The notes beneath the pieces were generated by a model. That model was not told where the DNA came from. It made no database searches and was given only the letters and a program-made list of their open reading frames with translations. Positions 16,642 through 23,709 of a stretch of 34,916 nt of DNA are shown in pieces (within the stretch, counting starts at the first letter, position 1; each line of letters opens with the position of its first letter). A program made the position numbers and the translations under genes. The stretch lies in the NCBI GenBank assembly GCA_903896505.1, contig CAITXU010000135.1, positions 1-34,916 of the forward strand, given 5' to 3'. Source of the stretch: an uncultured Verrucomicrobiota bacterium. Lineage in GTDB: Bacteria; Verrucomicrobiota; Verrucomicrobiia; Limisphaerales; UBA9464.

Positions 16642-17622
16642 GTGCCGCTGATTTCTCCTTCCAACTTCCGCCCCTCTCGTTGGCTCGGCAATGCACATGC
16701 CCAAACGATCTGGCCCGCTCTGGTTCGTCGTCCTGCGCCCCTTCCCTGGACCCGGGAACGATTGGAACTCCTGGACGGTGATTTCCTGGACCTCGACTGG
16801 CTTCGTGTCGGCTCCAACCATCTAGTCATCATCGCTCACGGACTGGAAGGCGGGTCCCGTCGTCACTACACTGCCGGTCTTGCCCAACTCTGCCGTTCCG
16901 CCGGCTGGGATACTCTGTCGTGGAACTTCCGGGGATGTTCGGGGGATCCTAACCGGCTCCCTCGCGCCTACCACAGCGGTGCAACGGAAGACTTGCGCGC
17001 TGTCGTCGAAGCGGTGGAGTCCACTCGACGTTACCGTGAATTGTTCCTGGTCGGCTTCAGCCTTGGAGGGAACCTCATTCTGAAGTATATCGGCGAAGTA
17101 GGAAGTAACCCTGGCCTGATTCGCGGTGCCGGGGCGGTCTCGGTCCCTTGCGATCTTCGCGCCTCGGCGGAACGCATGGACCAACCCGACCGCCAGTTTT
17201 ATCGACTTCGCTTCATCCGATCCATGCGTGCCCGGATGGACCTCAAACGCCTCCAATTCGGCGATCAAATTCCGTCCGATCATTCCAACCCGTGCCGGAC
17301 ATTCCGTGAATTTGACGACATCTTCACTGCTCCGCTCCATGGCTTCGAGAGTGCGCTGGATTACTGGTCCAAATGCTCTGCCATTCGTTTCCTGGAGGAT
17401 ATCCGGGTTCCAACGCTCATTCTGAATGCCCGCGATGACCCATTCCTGGCTCCCACCTGTTTTCCAACCCCTCTGGCTCAAGCCCACCCGTGGGTTTATT
17501 TGGAGGCACCGGAGAAAGGTGGCCATGTTGGCTTTGTCAGTCGGGAAAATGGATCTCGACGATACTGGGCCGAAGCAAGGTTGGTGGAGTTTTTTCAGGA
17601 GCACATCGCTGCGGAACGTTGA
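16642..17622 (+). CDS. YheT-like alpha/beta hydrolase
   Basis: A 326-residue alpha/beta-hydrolase of the COG0429 (YheT/ABHD1-3) branch. The family N-terminus is clear: FRPSRWLGNAHAQTIWPALV. The oxyanion region is IIAHGLEGGSRRHYT, the nucleophile elbow is GFSLGGN with S140, the acid is D265 or D266 in LNARDDPF, and the histidine is H295 in GGHVGF. Family members are esterases of uncertain substrate. Start codon GTG at 16642, placed by the position of the family N-terminal motif. It is divergent from the OmcB-like gene and followed by the VapBC pair after 66 bases. Confidence 0.9.
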   Translation: MPLISPSNFRPSRWLGNAHAQTIWPALVRRPAPLPWTRERLELLDGDFLDLDWLRVGSNHLVIIAHGLEGGSRRHYTAGLAQLCRSAGWDTLSWNFRGCSGDPNRLPRAYHSGATEDLRAVVEAVESTRRYRELFLVGFSLGGNLILKYIGEVGSNPGLIRGAGAVSVPCDLRASAERMDQPDRQFYRLRFIRSMRARMDLKRLQFGDQIPSDHSNPCRTFREFDDIFTAPLHGFESALDYWSKCSAIRFLEDIRVPTLILNARDDPFLAPTCFPTPLAQAHPWVYLEAPEKGGHVGFVSRENGSRRYWAEARLVEFFQEHIAAER

Positions 17623-17654
17623 ACATTAAGAAGCTGCTTGGAGGTTTCCAGCGC

Positions 17655-17689
17655 TTGACGCACTCCATCGTATCTATAACCTGTAGATA
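17655..17689 (+). promoter_or_regulatory. Promoter and palindromic operator of the first TA pair
   Basis: A -35-like TTGACG (17655-17660) is followed after 16 bases by TAACCT (17677-17682). The -10 lies inside a perfect inverted repeat TATCTA-N7-TAGATA (17671-17689), whose last base is the A of the antitoxin ATG. The predicted transcription start falls on or next to the ATG, so the mRNA would be leaderless. VapB-type antitoxins bind such palindromes to autorepress; the binding here is inferred. Confidence 0.55.
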
Positions 17690-17943
17690 TGAAAATCGCC
17701 AAACTCTTTCGTCATGGCGGTAGTCAGGCCGTCCGCCTTCCCAAGGCATTTCGGTTCGATTGCACCGAGGTCGTGATCGAACGAGATGGCGAGAATGTCG
17801 TGCTGAAACCTACACCACGTCCGAAATTTCGGACCTTTGCCGAAATTGCCGATCACCTCGCGCAACGGTACCCGGGAGACATGGAATTTCCCGACCCGCC
17901 GCCCCGCCCGATGAACCACGAACGCACTATCCCGGTCCTGTGA
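17689..17943 (+). CDS. vapB: Antitoxin, VapB/AbrB family
   Basis: An 84-residue protein. Residues 1-45 form a SpoVT/AbrB swapped-hairpin DNA-binding domain (MKIAKLFRHGGSQAVRLPKA, FRFDCTEVVIERDGENVVLK), typical of VapB. The proline-rich C-terminus (about 55-84, including FPDPPPRPM) is the expected toxin-blocking tail. The ATG at 17689 follows a palindromic operator directly. Its TGA overlaps the GTG start of the PIN toxin (GTGA), the usual coupling in vapBC loci. Probable role: neutralise the toxin and repress its own operon. Confidence 0.92.
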   Translation: MKIAKLFRHGGSQAVRLPKAFRFDCTEVVIERDGENVVLKPTPRPKFRTFAEIADHLAQRYPGDMEFPDPPPRPMNHERTIPVL

Positions 17944-18335
17944 CGCCCGCCTTCCTTCTCGACTCCAGCGCCTGCATTCCTGTTTTGCGCAACCGTTCCG
18001 GTTTGGAAAAGCTGCCCGATCCTAGCCGGACTGGAATTCCGGTTATTGTTGCTGCAGAACTCTGGACCGGAGTGAACAAGAGTCGACGGATAGCTTTACA
18101 ACAATCCGCGCGACTTGAAGCCTTCCTGAGCTTTTTCCCGGTCTCGGACTTTAATTCGGAAGCTGCCCGGCACTATGGAGACATACGGTCTTCCTTGGAG
18201 GCGGCAGGCACGCCCATCGGTCCGCTCGACCTTCTCATCGCCGCGCAGGCTCGGAGTTTGGATGCCACCCTAGTGACCTCGAACACTTCCGAGTTCGAGC
18301 GGGTGAAGGGCCTCAAGTTGCTCTGCTTCAAATGA
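17940..18335 (+). CDS. vapC: PIN-domain toxin, VapC family
   Basis: A 131-residue PIN-domain ribonuclease. The acidic site is present: the first Asp in FLLDSSACI, Glu in AAELWTGV, and Asp in GPLDLLIAAQARS, followed by LVTSNTSEFERVKGLKLLCF, the standard VapC ending. Such toxins cut tRNA or rRNA when freed from antitoxin. I chose GTG 17940, which overlaps the vapB stop; the open frame upstream is only a shadow of vapB. Downstream, the stop is followed directly by an ATG in the frame of xseB (TGAATG), so the TA pair may be co-transcribed with xseB and dxs. Confidence 0.92.
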   Translation: MTPAFLLDSSACIPVLRNRSGLEKLPDPSRTGIPVIVAAELWTGVNKSRRIALQQSARLEAFLSFFPVSDFNSEAARHYGDIRSSLEAAGTPIGPLDLLIAAQARSLDATLVTSNTSEFERVKGLKLLCFK

Positions 18336-18422
18336 ATGGAAGAGCAAACCCACAGGCCGCAAGTTCCCAGCAAACGCTTCGTAACCTCCCAGACACAAAA
18401 GGGGCTAGTCAAAGGCCTCCCG

Positions 18423-18716
18423 ATGGTCCACTCTCATCCCCTTGTGTCGAAGTCTGCCAAGGTCTCTGCTCCGCCGGAGGAGCCTCCATTCGAGGTTGCG
18501 CTGAAGGAACTCGAATCCATTGTCGAAACCATGGAATCGGGTGAATTGTCCTTGGAAGACCTGTTGACCAAGTATGAGACCGGGAGTCGGCTCGCACAGC
18601 AGTGTCAACGCCAATTGGCTGCGGCTGAAGTGCGCATCCAGCAACTGGAGCAGTCCCTCGTCGGCGACCAACTCGGGCCGGTTGTTCTTTCCGCCGTCGG
18701 ACCCGATGCCCGGTAA
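18423..18716 (+). CDS. xseB: Exodeoxyribonuclease VII small subunit
   Basis: A 97-residue protein whose residues 20-75, PPFEVALKELESIVETMESG, ELSLEDLLTKYETGSRLAQQ and CQRQLAAAEVRIQQLEQS, are the conserved XseB helical hairpin. XseB binds XseA to form exonuclease VII, which degrades single-stranded DNA in repair. The reading frame is open back to an ATG at 18336, directly after the vapC stop, which would add 29 residues of non-conserved sequence; I prefer ATG 18423. XseB next to dxs is a frequent bacterial arrangement (often with ispA between). XseA is not in the window. Confidence 0.88.
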   Translation: MVHSHPLVSKSAKVSAPPEEPPFEVALKELESIVETMESGELSLEDLLTKYETGSRLAQQCQRQLAAAEVRIQQLEQSLVGDQLGPVVLSAVGPDAR

Positions 18717-18749
18717 AGCGCGGGCACCGATTTTCGTAACCCTTTCAAC

Positions 18750-20813
18750 ATGAGCCGTTTTATTGACATGGTCGACCACCCGTCGCACTTGAAAAAGCTG
18801 AACTTGGAGCAACTGAACGAACTCGCAGGGGAGCTGCGGCAGGAGCTCATCACCAAACTCGCCCGAAACGGAGGACATCTGGGCCCCAACCTCGGCGTCG
18901 TCGAATTGACGGTAGCGTTGCATCGCTGCTTCTCAACCCCCGAGGACAAGCTGGTGTGGGACGTCAGCCACCAGTGCTATGTCCACAAATTGTTGACGGG
19001 GCGAAAGGACCGTTTCCATACGATTCGCACCACCAACGGACTCAACGGTTTCGCTCTGCGTACGGAGAGTGAACACGACTCCTATGGGGCAGGCCATGCG
19101 GGCACGGCATTGTCCGCAGCGTTGGGGATGTGCGCTGCGCGGGACCTCCGCGGCAGCCACGAGCACGTCGTCTGCATTTTTGGCGATGCCGCCCTCACCA
19201 ATGGGATTTCTTTCGAGGCGCTCAACAACATCTCGTGCACCACCAAGCATTTCATCGGCATTCTCAACGACAACGAGTGGTCCATCGCCAAGAACGTGGG
19301 TGCCGTGGCCACCTACCTGGGAAAGCTGACGGCCAATCCACGGTACAATAAACTAGCCCGGGATTTTGCCACCTGGCTTCGTCGACTGCCCCGCGGAGAA
19401 TTGGTGGCCATGCTGGGACACAAGGCCGAGGAGGCCATCAAGGGGGTCATCGGCTCCCTGGCGCTCGAGCCGGTTCCACCGGCAGCTGGTACCGACGGAC
19501 GGGGAGGCCATGGTTCGGCACTTCTGTTTGAAGAATTTGGTCTGCGCTATCTGGGACCGATTGACGGACATGACCTTCCACTCCTGATCAGCACCCTTGA
19601 ATTCGCTAAAACCTGCAGCGAACCGGTGGTCATCCACCTCCTGACCCAAAAAGGCCGTGGCTTCGAGGCGGCATTGAAGCAACCGGAGAAGTTTCATGGG
19701 CTGGGACCTTACGACGTCCAGACAGGACAGACACCCACTCCCTCTCCGGGAACCGCTCCGCTTTGGCAGGAAGCATTCGGACGTTCGATGGTTAAAATAT
19801 GCGGCCAGAACACCAACGTCATCGGCATCACCGCAGCCATGCCGACCGGCACCAGCCTCAAGCTCCTCGAACAGGCGCTTCCCAAGCAGTATTTTGATGT
19901 CGGCATTGCCGAGGAACACGCGGTGATTTTTGCCGCCGGCATGGCCACCATGGGTTTTCATCCTGTCTGCGCCATCTACAGCACCTTCCTCCAACGGGCT
20001 TACGATTGTATTCATCATGATGTTTGTCTGCAGGACCTCCCGGTGATCTTCTGCATGGACCGGGCAAGCCTCAGTGCCAACGATGGTCCCACCCATCATG
20101 GGCTGTTCGATATCTCCTACCTCCGCTGCCTTCCCAACCTGATCGGGATGGCGCCGACCAACGAGGACGAACTTCAGGACATGATGTACACGTCGACCAT
20201 CCAAAAGCACCCGGTGGCTATTCGCTACCCCCGGGGCACTGCTGAAGGAGTGCCGGTCAAGGACCAACCCATTCCGCTTGAAATCGGAAAAGGCGTTGTC
20301 GTTCGCCACTTTTCCGGCAATGGCAAGGCCAGGGTGGCCCTCTTTGGGTTGGGTCCCATGCTCTCGCTCGCCCAGGCGGCAGCCACGGTGCTCGCTTCAG
20401 AGGGTGTGGATGTCGCAGTCATCAACCCCCGGTTCTTCAAACCGATCGACCTCGGACTGCACCACTTTTACGGCGAGAGCAGTGATCTGATCGCAACACT
20501 CGAGGATCATGTGGCCATGGGAGGATACGGCAGCGCGGTTCTTGAAACCTTGTCAGAAGCGGGAATCACCACTCCGGTCATCCGATTGGCATGGCCCGAT
20601 CAGTTTATCGAACACGCGTCCTCCGTGGACTATCTCCGCCAAAAGCATGGCCTGACTGTCGAGAAGCTCGTTTCCGATATTCGTCAGCGCCTATCCGGGA
20701 ACCCCGGCCAGTCTGCAGCTGCTTCCGACCACGAAAAAACATTGGCCACCGGAACCAACGGAAAACTCGCCCATGCTCGATTTCCGGTCGCCGTTGGCGC
20801 ACCTCAGACGTGA
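18750..20813 (+). CDS. dxs: 1-deoxy-D-xylulose-5-phosphate synthase
   Basis: A 687-residue thiamine-diphosphate enzyme that joins pyruvate and glyceraldehyde 3-phosphate, the first step of the MEP isoprenoid pathway. The TPP domain reads CIFGDAALTNGISFEALNNI followed by ILNDNEWSIAKNVGA. The catalytic region includes DVSHQCYVHKLLTGR and YGAGHAGTALSAALGM. The second half has YFDVGIAEEHAVIFAAGMAT, YSTFLQRAYDCIHHDVCLQD and NDGPTHHGLFD. Compared with E. coli-type DXS, GDG is GDA, DxGHQ is DVSHQ and GHSSTS is GHAGTA; I believe this spelling is shared by verrucomicrobial DXS, so it is a lineage form rather than decay. The last 45 residues form an apparently disordered tail, making it longer than the usual 620-640. 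It lies 33 bases after xseB. Confidence 0.94.
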   Translation: MSRFIDMVDHPSHLKKLNLEQLNELAGELRQELITKLARNGGHLGPNLGVVELTVALHRCFSTPEDKLVWDVSHQCYVHKLLTGRKDRFHTIRTTNGLNGFALRTESEHDSYGAGHAGTALSAALGMCAARDLRGSHEHVVCIFGDAALTNGISFEALNNISCTTKHFIGILNDNEWSIAKNVGAVATYLGKLTANPRYNKLARDFATWLRRLPRGELVAMLGHKAEEAIKGVIGSLALEPVPPAAGTDGRGGHGSALLFEEFGLRYLGPIDGHDLPLLISTLEFAKTCSEPVVIHLLTQKGRGFEAALKQPEKFHGLGPYDVQTGQTPTPSPGTAPLWQEAFGRSMVKICGQNTNVIGITAAMPTGTSLKLLEQALPKQYFDVGIAEEHAVIFAAGMATMGFHPVCAIYSTFLQRAYDCIHHDVCLQDLPVIFCMDRASLSANDGPTHHGLFDISYLRCLPNLIGMAPTNEDELQDMMYTSTIQKHPVAIRYPRGTAEGVPVKDQPIPLEIGKGVVVRHFSGNGKARVALFGLGPMLSLAQAAATVLASEGVDVAVINPRFFKPIDLGLHHFYGESSDLIATLEDHVAMGGYGSAVLETLSEAGITTPVIRLAWPDQFIEHASSVDYLRQKHGLTVEKLVSDIRQRLSGNPGQSAAASDHEKTLATGTNGKLAHARFPVAVGAPQT

Positions 20814-20824
20814 CAGATTGTCAC
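20810..20824. repeat. Palindrome over the dxs stop codon
   Basis: A perfect inverted repeat GTGACA-GAT-TGTCAC that includes the TGA of dxs. It could be an operator half of the downstream sigma-factor promoter region or a weak stem. No T-run follows, so it is unlikely to be a terminator by itself. Confidence 0.4.
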
Positions 20825-20827
20825 AAG

Positions 20828-20843
20828 TGGCAGTATTGTGGCA
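20828..20843 (+). promoter_or_regulatory. Possible sigma-54-type promoter ahead of the sigma-factor gene
   Basis: TGGCAGTATTGTGGCA has the invariant GG and GC of a -24/-12 promoter ten bases apart, and the -24 element TGGCA is good; the -12 element is TGGCA rather than TTGCA. It lies about 200 bases upstream of the sigma-70 factor gene, in a 231-base gene-free gap that is AT-rich in its middle (20880-20950). No activator gene is adjacent. Confidence 0.25.
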
Positions 20844-21044
20844 CAGCTCTGCCCGGTCAATATCGCCCAAAATGTCCTTTTATCGGCAGAAAATAGTAAA
20901 CCGAACGGTCAATAAAAACTGGCTTTTTTGCTGCTTCACCATATACCCAATGGTTGGCGTTGCCGTTGATGTCGCTGTTAAAGTCGAGCTTGGGGTTGAA
21001 CATCCCAGCTCGAGTTCCGTCCAATCTCGCTAAGGCCCTGGTCC

Positions 21045-22253
21045 ATGAAAGCAAATTTCCCTCTCCCGGTTCTCCCCGCGCCGCCAACCCGATCATCGGG
21101 ACCCATTCGGCTGGGGCAACGACGGACAAAGACCGCCGCACCGAGTGGTAAGCGGGTACGACGCGCTCCGGAGGTACAGCGTACCCGGACCATTCATCCC
21201 GAAAAGGCAAGCCAGGCAGCGCCCCCCTTGCCCGGTCCGGTCGAGGTACATCCGGTTTCCATCGCCGTTGACGAGTTGGCGACGGTGGTACAAGCCGACG
21301 CAAACATTGTTTTCATGGCCGAACCCACTGCGGAAGCGCTTGCTGCGGTGGTCGTCAAAGGATTGGACACAGTTTCGGCTCCCGACCCCAAACCCGTCGA
21401 GATACGGAGCGAACGTGGGCCATGGGACGAAAACACATCGCTGAGACTTTACCTTCGGGAAGCAGTCGAAACACCCTTGCTGACGCCGAAGGAAGAGGTG
21501 GTTTTGGCACATCGAATTCAGGCCGGTGATGAGGCTGCCCGAGAGCATATGATCCGGGCGAATCTTCGCTTGGTAGTGAAGATTGCTCGTGAATACGAGG
21601 ATTATGGCCTGCCACTTTTGGACCTCATCAATGAGGGCAACATGGGGCTCATGAGGGCGGTCGAACGATTCGATCCGACCAAAGGTGCCAAACTTTCCAC
21701 GTATGCTGCCTGGTGGATCAAGCAATCCATCAAGCGAGCCTTGTCGAATCAGGCAAAATCCATCCGTCTGCCGATTCATCTGGTTCAACAAATCGCCCAA
21801 TTGCGCCGCGCAGAAACTCAGTTTGAGGCCCGCAACGGAAGACCACCGCGGGATGCAGAACTGGCTGTTGTCCTTGGGGTTGCCGAGGAGGATATCCAAC
21901 ACTGGCGCGAAAGTGCCATGGTGGGCACCACTTCCCTGGATGCTCCCCTAGGGAACGACTCCGACTCGAATCGAGTTGCGGATGTTGTTGCCGACGACAA
22001 TGCCCTGATGCCGTGGAATTCGGTGAGCGAAGAAACCAATGCCGAATTGATTCGGGAATTGGTGCTGACCCTCAACCCGCGGGAACAGAAAATATTGCGT
22101 GAACGGTTTGCTCTGGACGGTGGAGAGCCACGGACGCTTGAGGAGATTGGTACTGATTTTGGTCTGACCCGTGAGCGTATCCGCCAATTGGAAGCTGCCG
22201 CCCTTCGAAAACTTCGCGAGCGGATGCAAACCCGCGAGCGGATGGCCGCTTAA
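21045..22253 (+). CDS. Sigma-70 family RNA polymerase sigma factor (RpoD/SigA-like group)
   Basis: A 402-residue sigma factor. Residues 1-125 are Pro/Ala/Arg-rich, apparently unstructured and unlike region 1.1. Region 1.2 starts at SLRLYLREAVETPLLTPKEE; region 2 contains NLRLVVKIAREYEDYGLPLL, DLINEGNMGLMRAVERFDP and KGAKLSTYAAWWIKQSIKRA, with full -10 recognition and core-binding motifs. Region 3 follows, and region 4 holds LTLNPREQKILRERFALDGG and TLEEIGTDFGLTRERIRQLE, the -35 helix-turn-helix. It is shorter than a housekeeping RpoD of this phylum would be expected to be, so it may be a primary-like alternative factor (SigB/RpoS or Hrd type). Start ATG 21045. It is convergent with lpxB, 42 bases between stops. 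Confidence 0.9.
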   Translation: MKANFPLPVLPAPPTRSSGPIRLGQRRTKTAAPSGKRVRRAPEVQRTRTIHPEKASQAAPPLPGPVEVHPVSIAVDELATVVQADANIVFMAEPTAEALAAVVVKGLDTVSAPDPKPVEIRSERGPWDENTSLRLYLREAVETPLLTPKEEVVLAHRIQAGDEAAREHMIRANLRLVVKIAREYEDYGLPLLDLINEGNMGLMRAVERFDPTKGAKLSTYAAWWIKQSIKRALSNQAKSIRLPIHLVQQIAQLRRAETQFEARNGRPPRDAELAVVLGVAEEDIQHWRESAMVGTTSLDAPLGNDSDSNRVADVVADDNALMPWNSVSEETNAELIRELVLTLNPREQKILRERFALDGGEPRTLEEIGTDFGLTRERIRQLEAAALRKLRERMQTRERMAA

Positions 22254-22295
22254 GCGCGGAGCTAATGTTGCTGGATGCCCATCGCCTTGAAGATT

Positions 22296-23516
22296 TCATG
22301 GTGATGGCAAACGCGATGGCGGGGTTAAGTCGAGGGAACCGTTCATCAATCGAAACACGGCCCTCGCAGCCCGCAAACTGGCACCCGGCTCTCCCAATTG
22401 GGCGGTCGCCATTCGGAGTTTCTGTTCCTTTTCCTCCCTGAGCGTCCGGTCAGACAACCATTGTGAAGCCAGTCGGGCGATTTCTTCCGGAGTGGCGTCG
22501 TTCTGGATGAACTCAGGCATGACCGGTTGGGTTCCAGGCTTATCCTCTTCACCAACGCCGCAGGCCAGCAAATTGGGCATGGATAGATATCGCACGGTGA
22601 CCAATCGCTTTCCCAAGGCAAAAGTCATCGGCGATGCGCGATAGAACGCGATTGTCGGTACACCAAATCGGGCGCATTCCAAGGTGACTGTCCCGGTACA
22701 TGCCAGGGCAATTGTTGCCTTCGACAACGACGTACCGACACCCGCTCTTGACACCTCGACCTCGGGATACCGGGCCGTCCACTCCAAAAATGGAGCCATG
22801 TCCACGGACTCGGGCAGAACCAAACGAAGATCGGCTCCGTGAGCCTGACGGATCAGACGTCCCGCCTCCAGCACGATGGGTAGATGGCGCATGAGTTCTC
22901 CGCGACGGCTGCCGGGAAGTAAAACCACCAGCGGAGGATTCAATTCCGTTCGGGCTGGGCTGCCCAAGTGCCTGTCCACCAGGGGATGCCCGACAAATTC
23001 GACGGGAAGCTCGGGAGCTCTTTGTCGATACCAGTCGGTCTCGAACGGCAATATGGAAAGGAGCAGGTCGTGGGTCTGGGCGAGTCGGCGGACTCTTCCC
23101 GGGCGGGATGCCCAGACCTGAGGTGAGACATACTGCACGATCTTGGGACGCCAATTATGAAACGGGCAGTCTGAACGCGCGGAGGCTAATCGAATCCGGG
23201 AGGCCAGACTGCCATTGAATCCAAAGTAGTCCACGCCGATGAAAATGTCCGGTTGTCGGCGGATGGCCTCCTCAACGATGTCATCCTGCAATCTTCGAAG
23301 TCGACGGAGTTGTCCGATCGACGGGATTCCGATCAGGGCATGGCGGACAAGATCGGCAGTCAGCTCCACACCGGCTTCTGCCATGCGAGGGCCGCCGACA
23401 CCAAAAAAGATGGGAGGCACCGGTCCGGCCAATGGGCGAAATGCTTCGACCCATTCCGCCGCCAGGAGGTCGCCGCTGGGCTCCCCGGCCGACAACATAA
23501 CCACCAAGGGTTTCAA
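22296..23516 (-). CDS. lpxB: Lipid-A-disaccharide synthase
   Basis: About 406 residues. LpxB transfers 2,3-diacylglucosamine-1-phosphate from UDP onto lipid X to make the lipid A disaccharide at the inner membrane. Family signature at the N-terminus: LVVMLSAGEPSGDLLAAEWV. Then FFGVGGPRMAEAGVELTADL, IFIGVDYFGFN, KIVQYVSPQVWASRPGRVRR, VEFVGHPLVDR, VVLLPGSRRGELMRHLPIVL and the late ALACTGTVTLECARFGVPTI, all expected LpxB blocks. The start is uncertain: TTG 23516 gives a product beginning KPLVVMLSAGEPSG, while the frame stays open to a GTG at 23576. It is divergent from the fusion gene, so the roughly 200 bases between conserved starts must hold both promoters. It supports an LPS-bearing diderm. 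Confidence 0.92.
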   Translation of the reverse strand: MKPLVVMLSAGEPSGDLLAAEWVEAFRPLAGPVPPIFFGVGGPRMAEAGVELTADLVRHALIGIPSIGQLRRLRRLQDDIVEEAIRRQPDIFIGVDYFGFNGSLASRIRLASARSDCPFHNWRPKIVQYVSPQVWASRPGRVRRLAQTHDLLLSILPFETDWYRQRAPELPVEFVGHPLVDRHLGSPARTELNPPLVVLLPGSRRGELMRHLPIVLEAGRLIRQAHGADLRLVLPESVDMAPFLEWTARYPEVEVSRAGVGTSLSKATIALACTGTVTLECARFGVPTIAFYRASPMTFALGKRLVTVRYLSMPNLLACGVGEEDKPGTQPVMPEFIQNDATPEEIARLASQWLSDRTLREEKEQKLRMATAQLGEPGASLRAARAVFRLMNGSLDLTPPSRLPSP

Positions 23517-23709
23517 TGGGCGGCAGGATAGCGACTTCAGCACAGGGGTAAAAGTTCCTCTTGGACAACCGAACACTCAATTGGATGCTCTTTCGACTTT
23601 CTTGAAAGGCCATTTTGGGGCATGATGACCCTTTGTGGAAGCTGTTCTGGTTTCGTGCGCCGGCGATAACGGCGTGCAGAATGCCCCATTGACCACTGGT
23701 GCCCGCTCG

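Noticed and set aside
19353..20309. 318-codon open frame antisense to dxs
   Set aside because: It lies entirely within a clear dxs coding region and its translation shows no recognisable domain.
20857..21303. 148-codon minus-strand frame across the sigma-factor promoter region
   Set aside because: It overlaps the sigma-factor 5' end in antisense, is Arg/Pro-rich and has no known motif; the sense gene explains the region.
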